From NCBI GenBank assembly GCA_015039465.1, contig MU130178.1:95061-159060 (forward strand): a stretch of 64,000 bases of DNA, read 5' to 3'. Positions 35,351 to 46,997 of the stretch are shown here, in pieces. Origin of the DNA: Phlegmacium glaucopus. Its lineage: Eukaryota; Basidiomycota; Agaricomycetes; Agaricales; Cortinariaceae. The position numbers and the translations under genes were made by a program. The stretch's first letter is position 1, and each line of letters starts with the position of its first letter. Under the pieces are notes generated by a model. It was given only the letters and a program-made list of their open reading frames with translations. It did no database searches and was not told the DNA's origin.

Positions 35351-37658
35351 AATAGGTTTGTGAATGAAACTTAGTGATGAAGCGGGGAGTTGGAAGCGGG
35401 GCTGCCTTGAACTTTATACGCAACTCATTGGGCAGCAAAGGTCAATTCAGAAAGTCTGAATTGGGTCTTGATCGGCTTTGAAAGTCACCCATAAGATCTA
35501 GGCCTAGGCTTTAGATTCTTCTTTTCAAGATGCTTCTACAAGATGCATTTCCCTAGCAGTTAACATCAGCGTTCTTCACAATCGATGGCTATATATTTAG
35601 CTTTTAAAGGCCCTTGAACAAAAACGAGGCCATCGATTCCAAGGGGTGAAGTTCTAGTTTTTGGAAGGAAGGATATATCACTGAGGAGGTACTCAAGAAC
35701 GGTCCGCCAGTAGATACTTCTGAGGGCAAAGTATAGACCGATGATGGAGAGTTCCGATTTTGTCGATAGGACAGTCATCACTCCTCGTGGGATTGTGATT
35801 ATATAAGACGTTTGCTTACATCAGCTCGACGAACTCTAAAAATAAGTATCAGAACCGAACCCTCTTCTCTCTTATCTCGACACTTGCAAAATCAGGGATG
35901 GAAAAATCTATTTATCATTAACTTCTTATTCACAGGAATGCGTCAACGGCATATTACGCTCGTACTATAGCATTGGTGGACCATTGCCAGTGGGAACTCT
36001 TTTACGGACATTCGACCTCACTCCGATAAATCATTCTCGAAACTGAAATTCTCAATCCTATCGCAGCTGTTCAGTCCCGAGCTGATTATCTTATCACTAG
36101 CATGAGGCATCAATTAGGAACGCAACTATGCCATCTATAGAGTGCCTAGTATGAATGTTCACCCTATTTTCTCAATTTGGGAGCCGTCTTACAGGTTAGA
36201 AGCAATAGGCCTATCATGAAGGATCAGCCCGTAAATCCACTGCCATTGTCAAGCGTCAGGAAACCGTCCAGTTGGTCCTTGGGCAGAACTAAATATACTC
36301 TGAGAAGCAATATTTTCCCCTGATATTTGCCTGGCGTCTCGTAATTTTGGCCCTGCTCAGTGTCCACATGACAATGTAATTGTCGAATCCATTTTGGTGT
36401 AACTTGAACCACCCTGGCAATGCTAATGTAAGTTCATCTTATTTACTGCATGATGCGAGACCGGCGTTTATGTTATTCCCTTACTGTTGGCCATACCTTC
36501 TGCGGTGGTGCCAAAGCTTCTCTGGAAACCGCTAAGAAAACTGGTAGTGGTCCAACAAACCCAAGATTGCCGGCTACTACCCACGCCTTCAACCGACATT
36601 TGTTAGAGAAAAACCCACGCTTTCCTAAAAACCACGCTGACCTTCATTATGGAACAGAATGTCAGGAAGCGAGTCGACAGACTGTGCGACCCAACGGTCA
36701 TCAAGGACACATGGAATGGTAAATCGCCAAATCGTAATCTCGTGATGAAGGGTCAAGTGTACGATATCATCATTAACAACATAGCCCAGACCATCTATAT
36801 GAGGCGCACTAGGCCCCAGCCTGGCATTCCGTCTCCATCTTGAGTTATGTATACAATGCGGTTAGCTATTGATCGTAATGCACTAAATAAACACCATTCA
36901 CCCAACTTGTTATTCCATGCACGCGTGACTTTTGTCTTTCCAGTCTCTTTCCTTTCGACGACTGCCCAGGCGACTGAGCTGAGGTGAGGAGTCGACGAGC
37001 ACTACGTACTTTAAATAAGTGTACGAGGGTTTGAGTGCCATTCGAAGCAGAGTCTTCCTATCATGCCAGCATCTTCAAGTTGAGCAGGTTTTGACGGCGG
37101 AGGTCTGTCTGGGGTCAATCGTTTGTATTGAGTCGCTTTCTTGCAAATTGGATATCGCCATCACCGGGACTCAAAAAACTTTGACGAGGAACGAAGACAA
37201 ATTGTTTAGAGATCATGACTTGAAATCAGAAATTTGCGGCAAAAGAAAATTATGGACAATGGGTTACACAACAAGTCTTGATGAATCATGAAGTTTCGTT
37301 TAAAGTACCCTCATACCATGCATCAACTGAAAATGCCTTCACCTTACTCGTTATGCATTGGGCCTCCGGGGAGAACGCCTCGCTTGATAAGCTTTAAGAC
37401 TCTCGATGAGAATGTTGACGGGATCTCAAAGTTGCGAATCTGCCGAAGGAAAGGCACCAAAGCTTGTACGTGAGTGCATGACTGTGCGGCCGATCCATTC
37501 GAAATCTTATTTTATTGAAAACGTGTCCACCCAATGTCCACAGATGTCCACCAGGTTTGCATTAGCAGGCATACAAGCTCGGATATCTCCTTATCCTACA
37601 CAAACTTAAGTCATGACTTGCTCCCAGTCACCGCTCCAGAGGAATTCCCTACAATAAT
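35351..37658. other. Intergenic region, no confident gene
   Basis: Open frames at 36450-36843 (plus) include a hydrophobic stretch followed by a basic segment (MEQNVRKRVDRLCDPTVIKD), which could be coding but cannot be joined into a model. Nothing else is recognisable. The two flanking metabolic genes are divergently transcribed from this 2.3-kb space. Confidence 0.35.
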
Positions 37659-40191
37659 ATGAACGTACGTTTTTTTATTAATTTTGGATTCTTTACCTAC
37701 TTTAACCATCGTATGATTCAGGACCCTCATTCACAGAATGTTGAAAAATCTCGTGGTGCCAGTGTCGAAGACGAGATTCAACAAATCTGTAATCAAAGCA
37801 AGAAATCCAAGCTCTTTCGCCCAGGTATAGAGATATTGTTTCTACGTCTAGATCCAACCTCCAATCCTACTCACGATTCCCTCATAGGTAGCGAGGGTTA
37901 CAAGCGCTGCATGCAACACTACCTCGATAGTAGCAGCGATGATGCAGGTTTTGCGGTTGAGCCTGGTTGTGTGGATGATCTAGTTAAAATCGTGAGTGAA
38001 ACATATTGCGTTCCTATCTAGATACTACAGTTAACCAATGCTACATTTTCCACTGCAGATGAAGGTTCTTGGGAGTAAACGTCATGAAGACGTTACATTT
38101 AGTGATGTTACGGCTCGGCTCGGCCTGAGTACCGCGGCTTAGGCTCGGCTTTTGACGGCTCGGGCTTGAGGAAATATGAAGCCCAAGCCTTGAGCCATAC
38201 CCTACAACGGCTTGTTGATGGATTAGGTAATCTATTTCCCATGCGCTATTTCATGCCTATCAAGATGACTTGCTTCAGTTCTTGGACACCGCAATTTAAT
38301 TAGTATTAATGTCGAGTACACACACTATTGTCAGAACATATATAATTTCTTTGTAATTTTTTTTTGTTATGAAAACAAGAATTCTAGTGGTAATTAATTA
38401 TCAGAGAAAGCCGCGGCCTGAGCTGCGGCTCACGGCTTCAAAAAAGACAAGCCCAAGCCGTGGGCCGTCCAGGCCGTCACCCAAGGCTTTCCACGGCCTG
38501 GGCTACCGCGGCTCGGCTCGGCTCGGCTTACGGCTTCAGGCCGAGCCTTTAACATCACTAGTTACATTCGCTGTGTGTTATTTACATTTCGTTTCGGATT
38601 TATTGTTTATCTGACTTCTCATTAGGTTAAGGGCGGTGGCCATGCTACGAATCCTGGATTCAGCTCCACCAAGGGCGTACATATATCTATGTCTCTCTTC
38701 CACGACATCTCATTGAGCGAGAATAAGAAAATTCTACAAATTGGGGCTGGATGCCTCTTTGATGATGTTTACAAATATATTCAGAAAGAAGGCCGCAATA
38801 TCGTCGGCGGGTACAACCATCAAAAGATCGGGGCAGCCGGCTGGCTCCTAGGTGGCGGTTATTCCTTGAAAACGAACCGATTTGGGCTGGGGATCGACAA
38901 CATCGTGAGGTTTCATATCGTTACGCCTACCGGTCAGAATATCGATGTAACGAAGGATACCAAGCCAGACCTCTTTAAAGGTCTTAAGGTATGTCCCACG
39001 AGCCTGAATTTTCTGATATTGATCTAACCCCTCTCCGGCTTGCGTAGGGAGGTGGAAATAACTTTGGTATCGTCACACGGTTCGACCTCGAGACGCACGA
39101 ACAACAAGAAGTCTATGTCAGCTTATTCTCTTTTTTTCATTAAACTTGAATAAAATTCATACGATTTTTTTAAACACAGGGTGGCATCCTTAAATACAAA
39201 AAAGAACAAGTCAACGACGTCAAGAATGTTATCGAATCCGTTATCAAGAAAAACGCCGATGAAAAGTTCGCCATGACGGCTGCTTTTATTTATGGTGACC
39301 CAGACAAGGTTTTTCTCCTAGTTTCTCCTTTTGATCACCCATGGTACCAACCGTCGTAATCCATTAGTTTGAATTCGCTATAAAATACTTTTTTGATGGC
39401 GAGAAGCAGAGTCAACCTGACGACATCAATGACTTCGAAAAAAGGTTCACCAACATAAAGCATATGGGGGAATTGAAACAGACGACCTTTTTTGATATGG
39501 ACAAGCCCAGTGGTGAAGCGGGCAATTCAGGGCCTATACGGTTTGTAACTCATCCTCATTTGGTAAGCTACTAACTCCCTCACACACATTTAGCGGTCGA
39601 TGGGGTACCGTTATGGTTTCAAAGTTTACCTCAGCGTTCATTGATGCAGTTAGCAAGGAAGCAGAGGTGAGTGTGATGTAACTTGCTTACTCCCCCTGAG
39701 TTGGGAGGTCACCGCATAACATAACTAATTACTATCTACAGAATGCAGCTAACAGCCTCAAACAGGACGGCAAAAAAGACTGGACGATCACCATCAAGAT
39801 TAAGTTCTACCGCGATGACATTTTCAGCAAATCCAAATCCGGTAACTTCAGCGCATGGCCACACAAGCGCTGTACTTCATATGCACCTATCCTTGTATCC
39901 TTCCAGTGGAACGAAAAAGACGATGATTTCTACGTCGACAAGATGAAGACCGTATTGTCTAATATTCGGGCGAAGGCAATAGAATGCAAATGCACTACCG
40001 CTGATGCACCCGTCTATTCTAACATGGCCCTCGTAGATTTTACGAAGGCTGAAGATATCTACGGCGAGGGCCTGAAAGAACTCGGAAGAATCCGCAAGTG
40101 TTATGATCCTAGCGATGTAATGGGGAGGGTTGGTGGATTCCGAATTCCCCTGTTCGTCTATGATAAAAATTATCTTTTACCTGTGGCTTAA
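37659..40191 (+). CDS. Berberine-bridge-like FAD-linked oxidase, interrupted by a hAT MITE
   Basis: A BBE-type FAD oxidase with about nine exons. Recognised pieces: FAVEPGCVDDLVKI, then VKGGGHATNPGFSSTKGVHI (the His that carries 8-alpha FAD), AAGWLLGGGYSLKTNRFGLG, GGGNNFGIVTRFDLE, and a C-terminal YDPSDVMGRVGGFRIP close to the family's final motif. The Cys normally giving the second FAD bond is absent (GGYNHQKIGAAG). No signal peptide is present; the model starts MN-DPHSQN. In the exon ending HEDVTFA, a 461-base MITE is inserted with a perfect 8-base duplication. Removing it restores HEDVTFA followed by a normal GT-AG intron, so the allele is probably broken. Splicing from GAC|GTTACA to the next acceptor could bypass it in frame. 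Relatives oxidise sugars, alkaloids or cannabinoid-like substrates. Confidence 0.85.
38100..38560. mobile_element. hAT-type MITE with perfect 8-bp target duplication
   Basis: A 461-base element flanked by GTTACATT at 38092-38099 and 38561-38568. The inverted ends are TAGTGATGTTACGGCTCGG and, reversed, TAGTGATGTTAAAGGCTCGG. Subterminal regions are packed with GGCTCGGCT and GGCCGTG motifs, and the centre is AT-rich with no open frame. The 8-base duplication and TAGNG-type end identify the hAT superfamily. It sits in an exon of the FAD oxidase. Confidence 0.93.
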
Positions 40192-43100
40192 CGCAATTCT
40201 TCAGTGATGCATCGGGGAGTTGAAATCAAGGAGTTGCAGCCCAAGCAAGGCAATTGACATCCAAGGGGGTCCGGGAATTATAAAAATAGCATGGAGTCGG
40301 TAAAAAATTTTAAGGCATTTTGACCCCCCTCCTTCTAAAAAGGGTATATTTTGATGGGATGTGGTTGGATCATCCAGTTATAGGTGGTCTCCATATGTTT
40401 CTAACTCTCCATATGTTTTTTAACAATCTTTTATCACCTTAAAACATAAATAACCTGGCCCAGAAGGGAAATATGAACTGTATTTCTATGCTATGATGAT
40501 ACAAGGGCAGAAATAGCAGGAAATGTGTTTAAAGTGATACTAGAAATATTTTTTAAGTCCTCAGCAGGTATCCTCCCCCTTGGGTCATGGACTAAAATCC
40601 CGGGACCCCCTTGATGACACCACACGAAGCATCCTCCTAATCTCCATGTCGTTCTAGAAACTCTCTTGCTGAATGTGCTTGGATCTGCGAGATATTCAGT
40701 GCTTATGCAACGATATTGAAGTGGCAGTGTTCCTCCAGGTTCCTCCCTCCAAAAATTGTCACCCTCGATTATGATCAGCTGCTCCGTTGGTACCCCAAAT
40801 CGTTGTGAGCGTCTAAACTTGGTGACTGCTTGGGAATTGCCGATGTTTTGACTCCGGAAATTAAATACAGAACTGCTGAACGTGCCCAATTAAATGCCAG
40901 TGAAACTTAACTTGAACGCAAGGATACTCTGAAAAAATATGCAGTATAATATTAAACCGTAGTTCAGCACCCATTTTAGGAAATATATTTCGGGGAGGAC
41001 GCGTCTTTAGACTCAGAGCATGACACATCGAGTTGCGAGAGGAAAAGGTAAACAATGCGAACGTGATGTCAATGCGAACCCAATCCAACCATCTGTTTCC
41101 TAGTAGGTGCCCATCAGGGGCCAATGGAGATTCCAAGTCATCCATCGATGATTCCTGGATGAATCCATCGCAGAAATCCCAACTCTTTTCAACTTGAATC
41201 GATCGATGTTCCTGATTGGAAGCCTTGAATCTCTAACATGATGTGATATTATCCGACAAGTTTCTGTTCCCAAGGCCTCGGTAGAGTCTAAACAATGGTT
41301 TATGCAGACTGGTGCTCTTCTTGAATCGGATGGAGAAGGGTATGAATGACAGCATGACAGTTCTTAATGGTACCGCTTCGTCTCTTCTAGTCTGACTCAC
41401 CGAGATGATTTTATAACCGAGTTGGGAGGCTTCGACCAAGCTTCGACATGGTTAGCACTGTCTCTAAGAATTCAGCATTGTAGTCTGATGGAAGAGTCCA
41501 ACTCTTTTCAGCCTATCGAACTTCCTTCAAGTTCCTTGTTGTGTATATCCTTGAGTCAATAGTCAAGGTACAATCTCTAGTGTGATGTGATACTATAATT
41601 ACCAGAGAAGTCGTCAGGGGCATGTGACTGTAGCAATTTTGTAGAGAATGTCTGTCTGTCCATATATGTTTAGTGATGGTGTGAGTGGGCCATTGCCTTC
41701 AGCACGGTAGATCCGAGTTCTGTCAGATCAAATGTCGAACAGATATCTTACGATACCTATTACGGAGCTCGCACAAGCAAGAAAATCTATACTAGGTTAT
41801 CTTGTTATCACACCCGAACATCACATATTATATAACCTTATTCCCAAAATCGCCATCACCCACATTCATTGGTGGGAAAAACGCTATAGTTATCCTATCT
41901 GCATATCCAAAGTTGTAACGCCAAGACTTTGCTGATCTAGGGACGTGCAGTTGTGGGTGGATGGGGTCGTTTGTGTTCCTCCAAGCTTTCTAACTGAATT
42001 TCTATGGCTCTCGCCTGTTCGTTCCGAGACATTTGGTGGAATGAAAGATGGCGGAGATGGACTTTTGGTTCGACCAAATGTCGACACTTCTGCTGAGTTT
42101 GAAATATAATTGTCTTCGCGGCAGAAGTCCGAGATCCGAGACTGTTCAGAAGCCGACCGGCTGAACCCGCACCAATAGAACCCGTTTGATTTTGCGGGCC
42201 CAGGTTGTAAAGACCGGAACCACTGAACGTGACGGTGAAGGGTTATCCATCAAGTATGAAGAGAACCATTTGAAGAGAAATCCCAGACTAGCTTAGTCTA
42301 GGACCAGATCATGGCTGATAAGGCAGAAGCAATACATTTACGAGACTATGGCTGACTATGGGGAATCCCCTGACCAAGATGGCCCTATGACTGGCGAGTG
42401 GTGTTGAGCAGTGAGCACTGATCAGCTGAGCAGACTAGGATAGATAATTCCAATTTTTAGTAATTGGTTAGAGTTCAGGAAGGAGCTCACTCTTACGATT
42501 CAAGGAGTGTTGGAAATTCTGGCATGCTTGGACTCTGATTGTTTACTGTGTCTTGAATCTTCATCGCGTATCTCCTTCAAGTTCCCTTCTTTTAGCCCAT
42601 TTGTTTTGTTACAAAATTCACCCCCGAGTCCCATTCCGCTGCAGTTTCTCACTGATATTATCATTTCGACGTAAACCACATTGGTACATACTGATGCCAT
42701 CTATTTCCTTGTTTGAAATATCATAGAGTTCATGTTATCTTGTTTACACACTACAAAATTCTTCTTCGATTTATCTGAAAGAGTGCAATGGGCTGTCAGA
42801 ACCCTCCTTTATTTATTAGCTCAAACTAGATCTAGTATGTAACCGCTATATTAAGTTCCTCGGCGTAATGATTCATCATGATAATTCTATTATTACCACT
42901 TTCGAACTTTCCAAAAATTTCTTCCGTCACTTCTGTACCCACACTCACCCAGCTGCGAGTGATAATATCTTTGTATTGTGAAGTATGAAATGTTCCCATG
43001 ACTTCGAGTATCTCATGACTCGAAGAGTGAATAGAAAAGGTAGGATGGTGGTTACGCACCGATATCCGATATTTCTAGCACATAAATTCAACCCCGAAAC

Positions 43101-43333
43101 TCTACTACTAGTAGTAGTAAAGATCACAAAGTTAGACTAGCTTTTTGTAGTTGGGTGTACTTCTTTTTGCCCGTTAGGCTGTTTGAAAGAAACTTCTACG
43201 CTCCAATTCTTCTATATAGTAAAAATATGATATTTATTGAGGGAATTCTGTTTAAGGATATAATTTCATCGATTCAAATGTATAAAGATCCATCATCCCA
43301 CTACTATTCTATTCTGACTAGGAACGCCCCATT
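40192..43333. other. Intergenic region with MITE copy B and weak coding traces
   Basis: On the minus strand, 40640-41145 has two frames with protein-like sequence (DGHLLGNRWLDWVRIDITF; FGVPTEQLIIIEGDNFWREE) that cannot be joined and match no family I know; it may be a decayed gene. From about 41150 to 43333 I see no gene. The last few hundred bases will hold the promoter of the ferritin-like gene. Confidence 0.35.
40262..40613. mobile_element. MITE with CAAGGGGG termini (copy B)
   Basis: A 352-base element with ends CAAGGGGGTCCGGG and CCCGGGACCCCCTTG, sharing the inner GGGTCATGG motif with copy A at 15109-15474. Bodies of the two copies are alike in layout (A-rich run, then CCCCCTTC-type stretch, then ATATGTTT repeats) but diverged. 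A minus-strand open frame crosses its right end and so is probably spurious or broken. Confidence 0.75.
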
Positions 43334-44637
43334 ATGTCGCTTAACCCCACTCCACCTATCTTTGAGCCTGCCCGACCTCCCGACGGGGAATTCACCCTAG
43401 AAGAGTTGCAAGGACACCTGCAGACGGCCATATATGTGGAAATGAGCACTATCCCTCTCTATCTCTACGCTTATTACAGCATCAAGGACGGGGATCATGG
43501 GAGTGCGGCACGCCGCACGATCATGGGTAGGTTCTTCCTCGCACATTTGTAGACGACTAAAGAGTCTGACCGGCACGCAATATGTGACTGTTGCAGAGGT
43601 TTGCAAGGAAGAGATGTTGCATCTAGCCCTCGCCGGCAACACGCTCTATGCCTTAGGAAAAATACCAACTCTCTATGGTCAGACGTTCATCCCTAAGTTC
43701 CCCGAGGACATTCTGTACACCAAGATTAAGATGAGTTTGCGAGATGGTCGCCAAGAGAATATACAAACCTTTGTCGATGTTTGTGCATTAGTACTTCTAT
43801 ATTCATCAGACAGATCTTAACGACACACCCACAGATTGAGGCACCCTCTGCTCCCGTTAAACCCAAGTTGCCCGCAATACCGGAGTACAAAAGTATCGGG
43901 GAATTCTATCAAGCCATCCAAACACGTTCGATCTCTTCATATTTTGCTCGCATTGCTCGCTAATACGCACACAGAGCTCAGACAGCACGGATCCTCGATT
44001 CGCGAAGGAACTAATCAAATCTCCTTAAACGACAGCATCTGGTATAGGGACGACTTGATCGTCGTATCCAATCTGCAGCAGGCGCTAGACGCTATGGAGA
44101 CTATCATTATACAAGGGGAGGGAGGGGATGGCGGCCACCACCTCGAGTTCCTCAAACTTCGAGAGAGTTCCAACCCGTGGGAATGGTATCCTGTCCCGGA
44201 GAACCCCCAAACTGAATCGTACTCCGACAAAAAGTTTTATGAGGTGAATGACGCATTCCCGTACTGGCTGCTTTGATTCACCAAAATGACAGGTCCTACT
44301 TACATTCGATGCTGCTTATTGCTACCTTGTCCTGAACATCGAAAGGCTCTATCAGGTGTCGGGGAATAAGCGTGGGGACTGCTCAGCAAACATCAGAGGA
44401 ATTATGGCGGGAATTCTCACCCCTCTTGCAGAATTTCTGCGTAAGGAGCAGGTCGATGCGAATACCGTTGCTGGACCTTGCTTCAATTATTACCCGTTTG
44501 ACTCTAGGGATCCACTTATTTCTCTTAAGAACGAAATCGCGACGGCTGTCACCAAATATACAGCGGAGCAGCAGGTGGATCTGGAGCGTATTCAAGGTCG
44601 GATCAACGGCCTGAAGCAATTGCCGGCTGTAGACTGA
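43334..44637 (+). CDS. VioB-like ferritin-fold (iminophenyl-pyruvate dimer synthase-like) protein
   Basis: Five exons encode about 345 residues. The N-terminal domain has the ferritin-like helices of the VioB/RebD N-terminal family: LEELQGHLQTAIYVEMSTIP (first Glu ligand), followed by EVCKEEMLHLALAGNTLYAL with the EExxH ligand pair. Further on come FIPKFPEDILYTKI, IPEYKSIGEFYQAI and METIIIQGEGGDG, all conserved in fungal members, then TFDAAYCYLVLNIERLYQV and a C-terminal helix MAGILTPLAEFLRK. The splice TAT-GAG|GTGAATG to GACAG|GTC joins FYE to VLLTFDAAY. In violacein biosynthesis this family couples two indole-pyruvate imines; fungal homologues have no proven role. Proximity to an aromatic decarboxylase and an FAD oxidase hints at aromatic-amine metabolism. 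Stop at 44635-44637. Confidence 0.85.
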
Positions 44638-44816
44638 AGATAACATAACATGTAGCTGAACTACCACTCTGTATGCAAACCATTTTCCAATTGTCTCCAT
44701 TTTCTTCTTCCCTTGACCTCTGGAGCACACTGATGGTCAAAGAAAAAGAACGTAAGATTAAGACGGCAATACCAATATTTTAATCAACATACCTGACATC
44801 ATAGCCGTAATTGTCA

Positions 44817-44945
<129 letters not shown>

Positions 44946-44952
44946 CTACTTG

Positions 44953-45157
44953 ACATCAACTCGCTCTGGTTTGTGGTGACTTCGAAGTAATCATGAGCGC
45001 CGGCAGCTTTGGCATGGACCTACGATCTTCGATGTTGACGCCCAAGTGAAATGCGAATAAGAGTGAATAATAATACTGACGAGACGCTCGGGGATACGCT
45101 CACGAGCGAGGTGCGCGAGGACGTCGATGTGATGGAAGTCTGTGATGTAGGTGAGCT
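44953..45157 (-). pseudogene. Catalase N-terminal fragment
   Basis: Two exon-like pieces separated by a plausible 60-nt intron: ITDFHHIDVLAHLARERIPE and VHAKAAGAHDYFEVT. These match the catalase distal haem region ([29 protein letters not shown]). The catalytic His that follows Val is retained, but everything before and after is absent and the sequence runs straight into the helicase fragment. It is a truncated relic. Confidence 0.75.
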
Positions 45158-45305
45158 ATAATATCTTATCCACCTAAGCATCAGATTGAATAAAATAACC
45201 TTTATCGAGCTGTCATCCGAGCTGTCAATAGAACGATACAGAAAGTTTAAACTTTACCACTCTCCTAACACATGGCGTATGAAGGAAATTCCTGCCGCTG
45301 GTTAT

Positions 45306-45500
45306 AACTTATAAGGACGAGATTCTTCAAATTGACTTTTGAGAGATAGAGGATTTTTGAGCTTGGGGAGTACATATCATGGTACATGATAGATAGAGGT
45401 GAATAACGTTAATGAAGCTCGTCGGGATGTGCCAGTCCATACGCTGAGCTATATCGCTATGAATCAATTAATCGAGACCCAATCATCAACACGAGTGATA
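45306..45500 (+). repeat. Direct repeat copy 1 (ADH 3'-end copy)
   Basis: About 190 bases, near 90% alike to 51549-51735, including TTGGGGAGTACATATCATGG, GTGCCAGTCCATACGCTG and ATCAATTAATCGAGACCCAA. In the right copy this is the last codons and 3' flank of the alcohol dehydrogenase, so this copy is derived from there. Confidence 0.85.
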
Positions 45501-45844
45501 GTTCATCCTTCATCTCTGCTTTCTCTTGTCTCTTCACCTTTCTCTACGAGGTAATTACTCAACAGCATAGTACCTGAGTTACTTTAGTCAAGTGCCAAAT
45601 GGCAAATATAGACTCGGACTCGGAGACTTATCTTGAATAAAAAGTGTGTAAACCTTTATTTAGTTTGAGTACGATATTTTACGCTTCTCATAGACGTGTC
45701 AATGTGGTGTTGCGCTGCTTGCGCATTCCTCATTCATGATCATGTGTCGCTAAATAAGCTTGTAGCGGTAGGTTGCCATCTGTGACGGCTAGGAATATCT
45801 CACCCAAATCTCACCAGAGTTTAAGCAGGGAAGCGATTGGCTAT

Positions 45845-46665
45845 TTTTAATCCCAAAGTAAAGAGGGCGTTGAACATTACTTTGGTCACTTTGGTGCATA
45901 TGTTAATGTACGGGAGGTGAGTATGCACGTTGGTTCCGTTGGTCGGTGAATAGAAGACTGACTGTTGTTCTTTTGTGGTGTACTGTGTCAGGTTCTCGGC
46001 TGATAGGAAATATTTGGCTACGGGGTATACCCATACGGCGCAGATATATGATACGAAGACGGGTCGGAAGATTTGGTAGGTACTTGTCTCTTCTCTTCTC
46101 TTTCTTCTTGTCCGTATCTTATCATTTCCATCATAACCTTCTCGCCCCTTAAATTATCATCTCTGGCTCAGGCGACAAAACAGCTCGTATCTGGGACATA
46201 ATCGACGGGACATCCAAGGTCTTAACCATCAACGATGGTGCTCCCTCAACGATGACGCAGGCGTTACATCCTTAGCGATCTCACCGAACGGTCAGTTCAT
46301 TGCAACTAGATACTGGTTGTGAGGATATGGGATGATGCTACTGCGCATTTTGTTGTCGGCTGTGGAGGGGTCGATGAACTTTACGGGACATGAAGTGGGT
46401 GTTTTTGTTCCTTCTCTGATTCGCATACCTTTTTTAACTCCTATCTCTAGGACTACGTCTTGTCTGTAAGCCGTCTCCCATGATAGTATGTGGGTTGTAT
46501 CCAGTTTTGGGATTCAAGAAGTGCGATTGTGCAATGTATTTTTCGCTAACGTTCCTTTCTTTTTTCAAGTTGGTCTAGTGATATCGATTGATTTAAGTCT
46601 GGCTGGCACTATTCTGGCTACGAAAAATTATTGGCAAGCACAAATATGTACGTGTTCTACTCTCT
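45845..46665 (+). pseudogene. Decayed TUP1 corepressor (WD40 part)
   Basis: Scattered frames rebuild parts of the Tup1 beta-propeller in the right order: FNPKVKRAL; FSADRKYLATGYTHTAQIYD followed by TKTG; GDKTARIWDIIDGTSKVLTI; GVTSLAISPNGQFIAT; DYVLSV; SVISIDLSLAGTILAT. Typical introns are still visible (for example ending TCAG at 45991), but at least two blades are deleted, frames change and stops interrupt. It is a degenerate copy of the general transcriptional repressor gene. Confidence 0.75.
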
Positions 46666-46997
46666 TTTTCAGTGGATCCTTGACCGAATTGGTTTTTTCT
46701 TTGCGTGTTACATAGGGAATTATACGACTATTTTTTTGGAATTTATATATCCTCCCTTCCTCACTGTTTTTTTTTTTTGGCTTTTTTGCACACCCCGATT
46801 TGCTATGGGCCTGTATCCTTCTTTTTCCTTCCCCCCTGCGTTTCGTCTGACTGTCTACGAATGATTGAATGAATATTCCAACCCAATTGCCACACGCAGA
46901 AGCATTATGTAAAAAGTAATATCTGCAGTTTCAAAGTCCGTCGGCAGAGTAGTACTCAACCTTCTTATCATTCGCATCTACGAGTGCACATTTCGCA

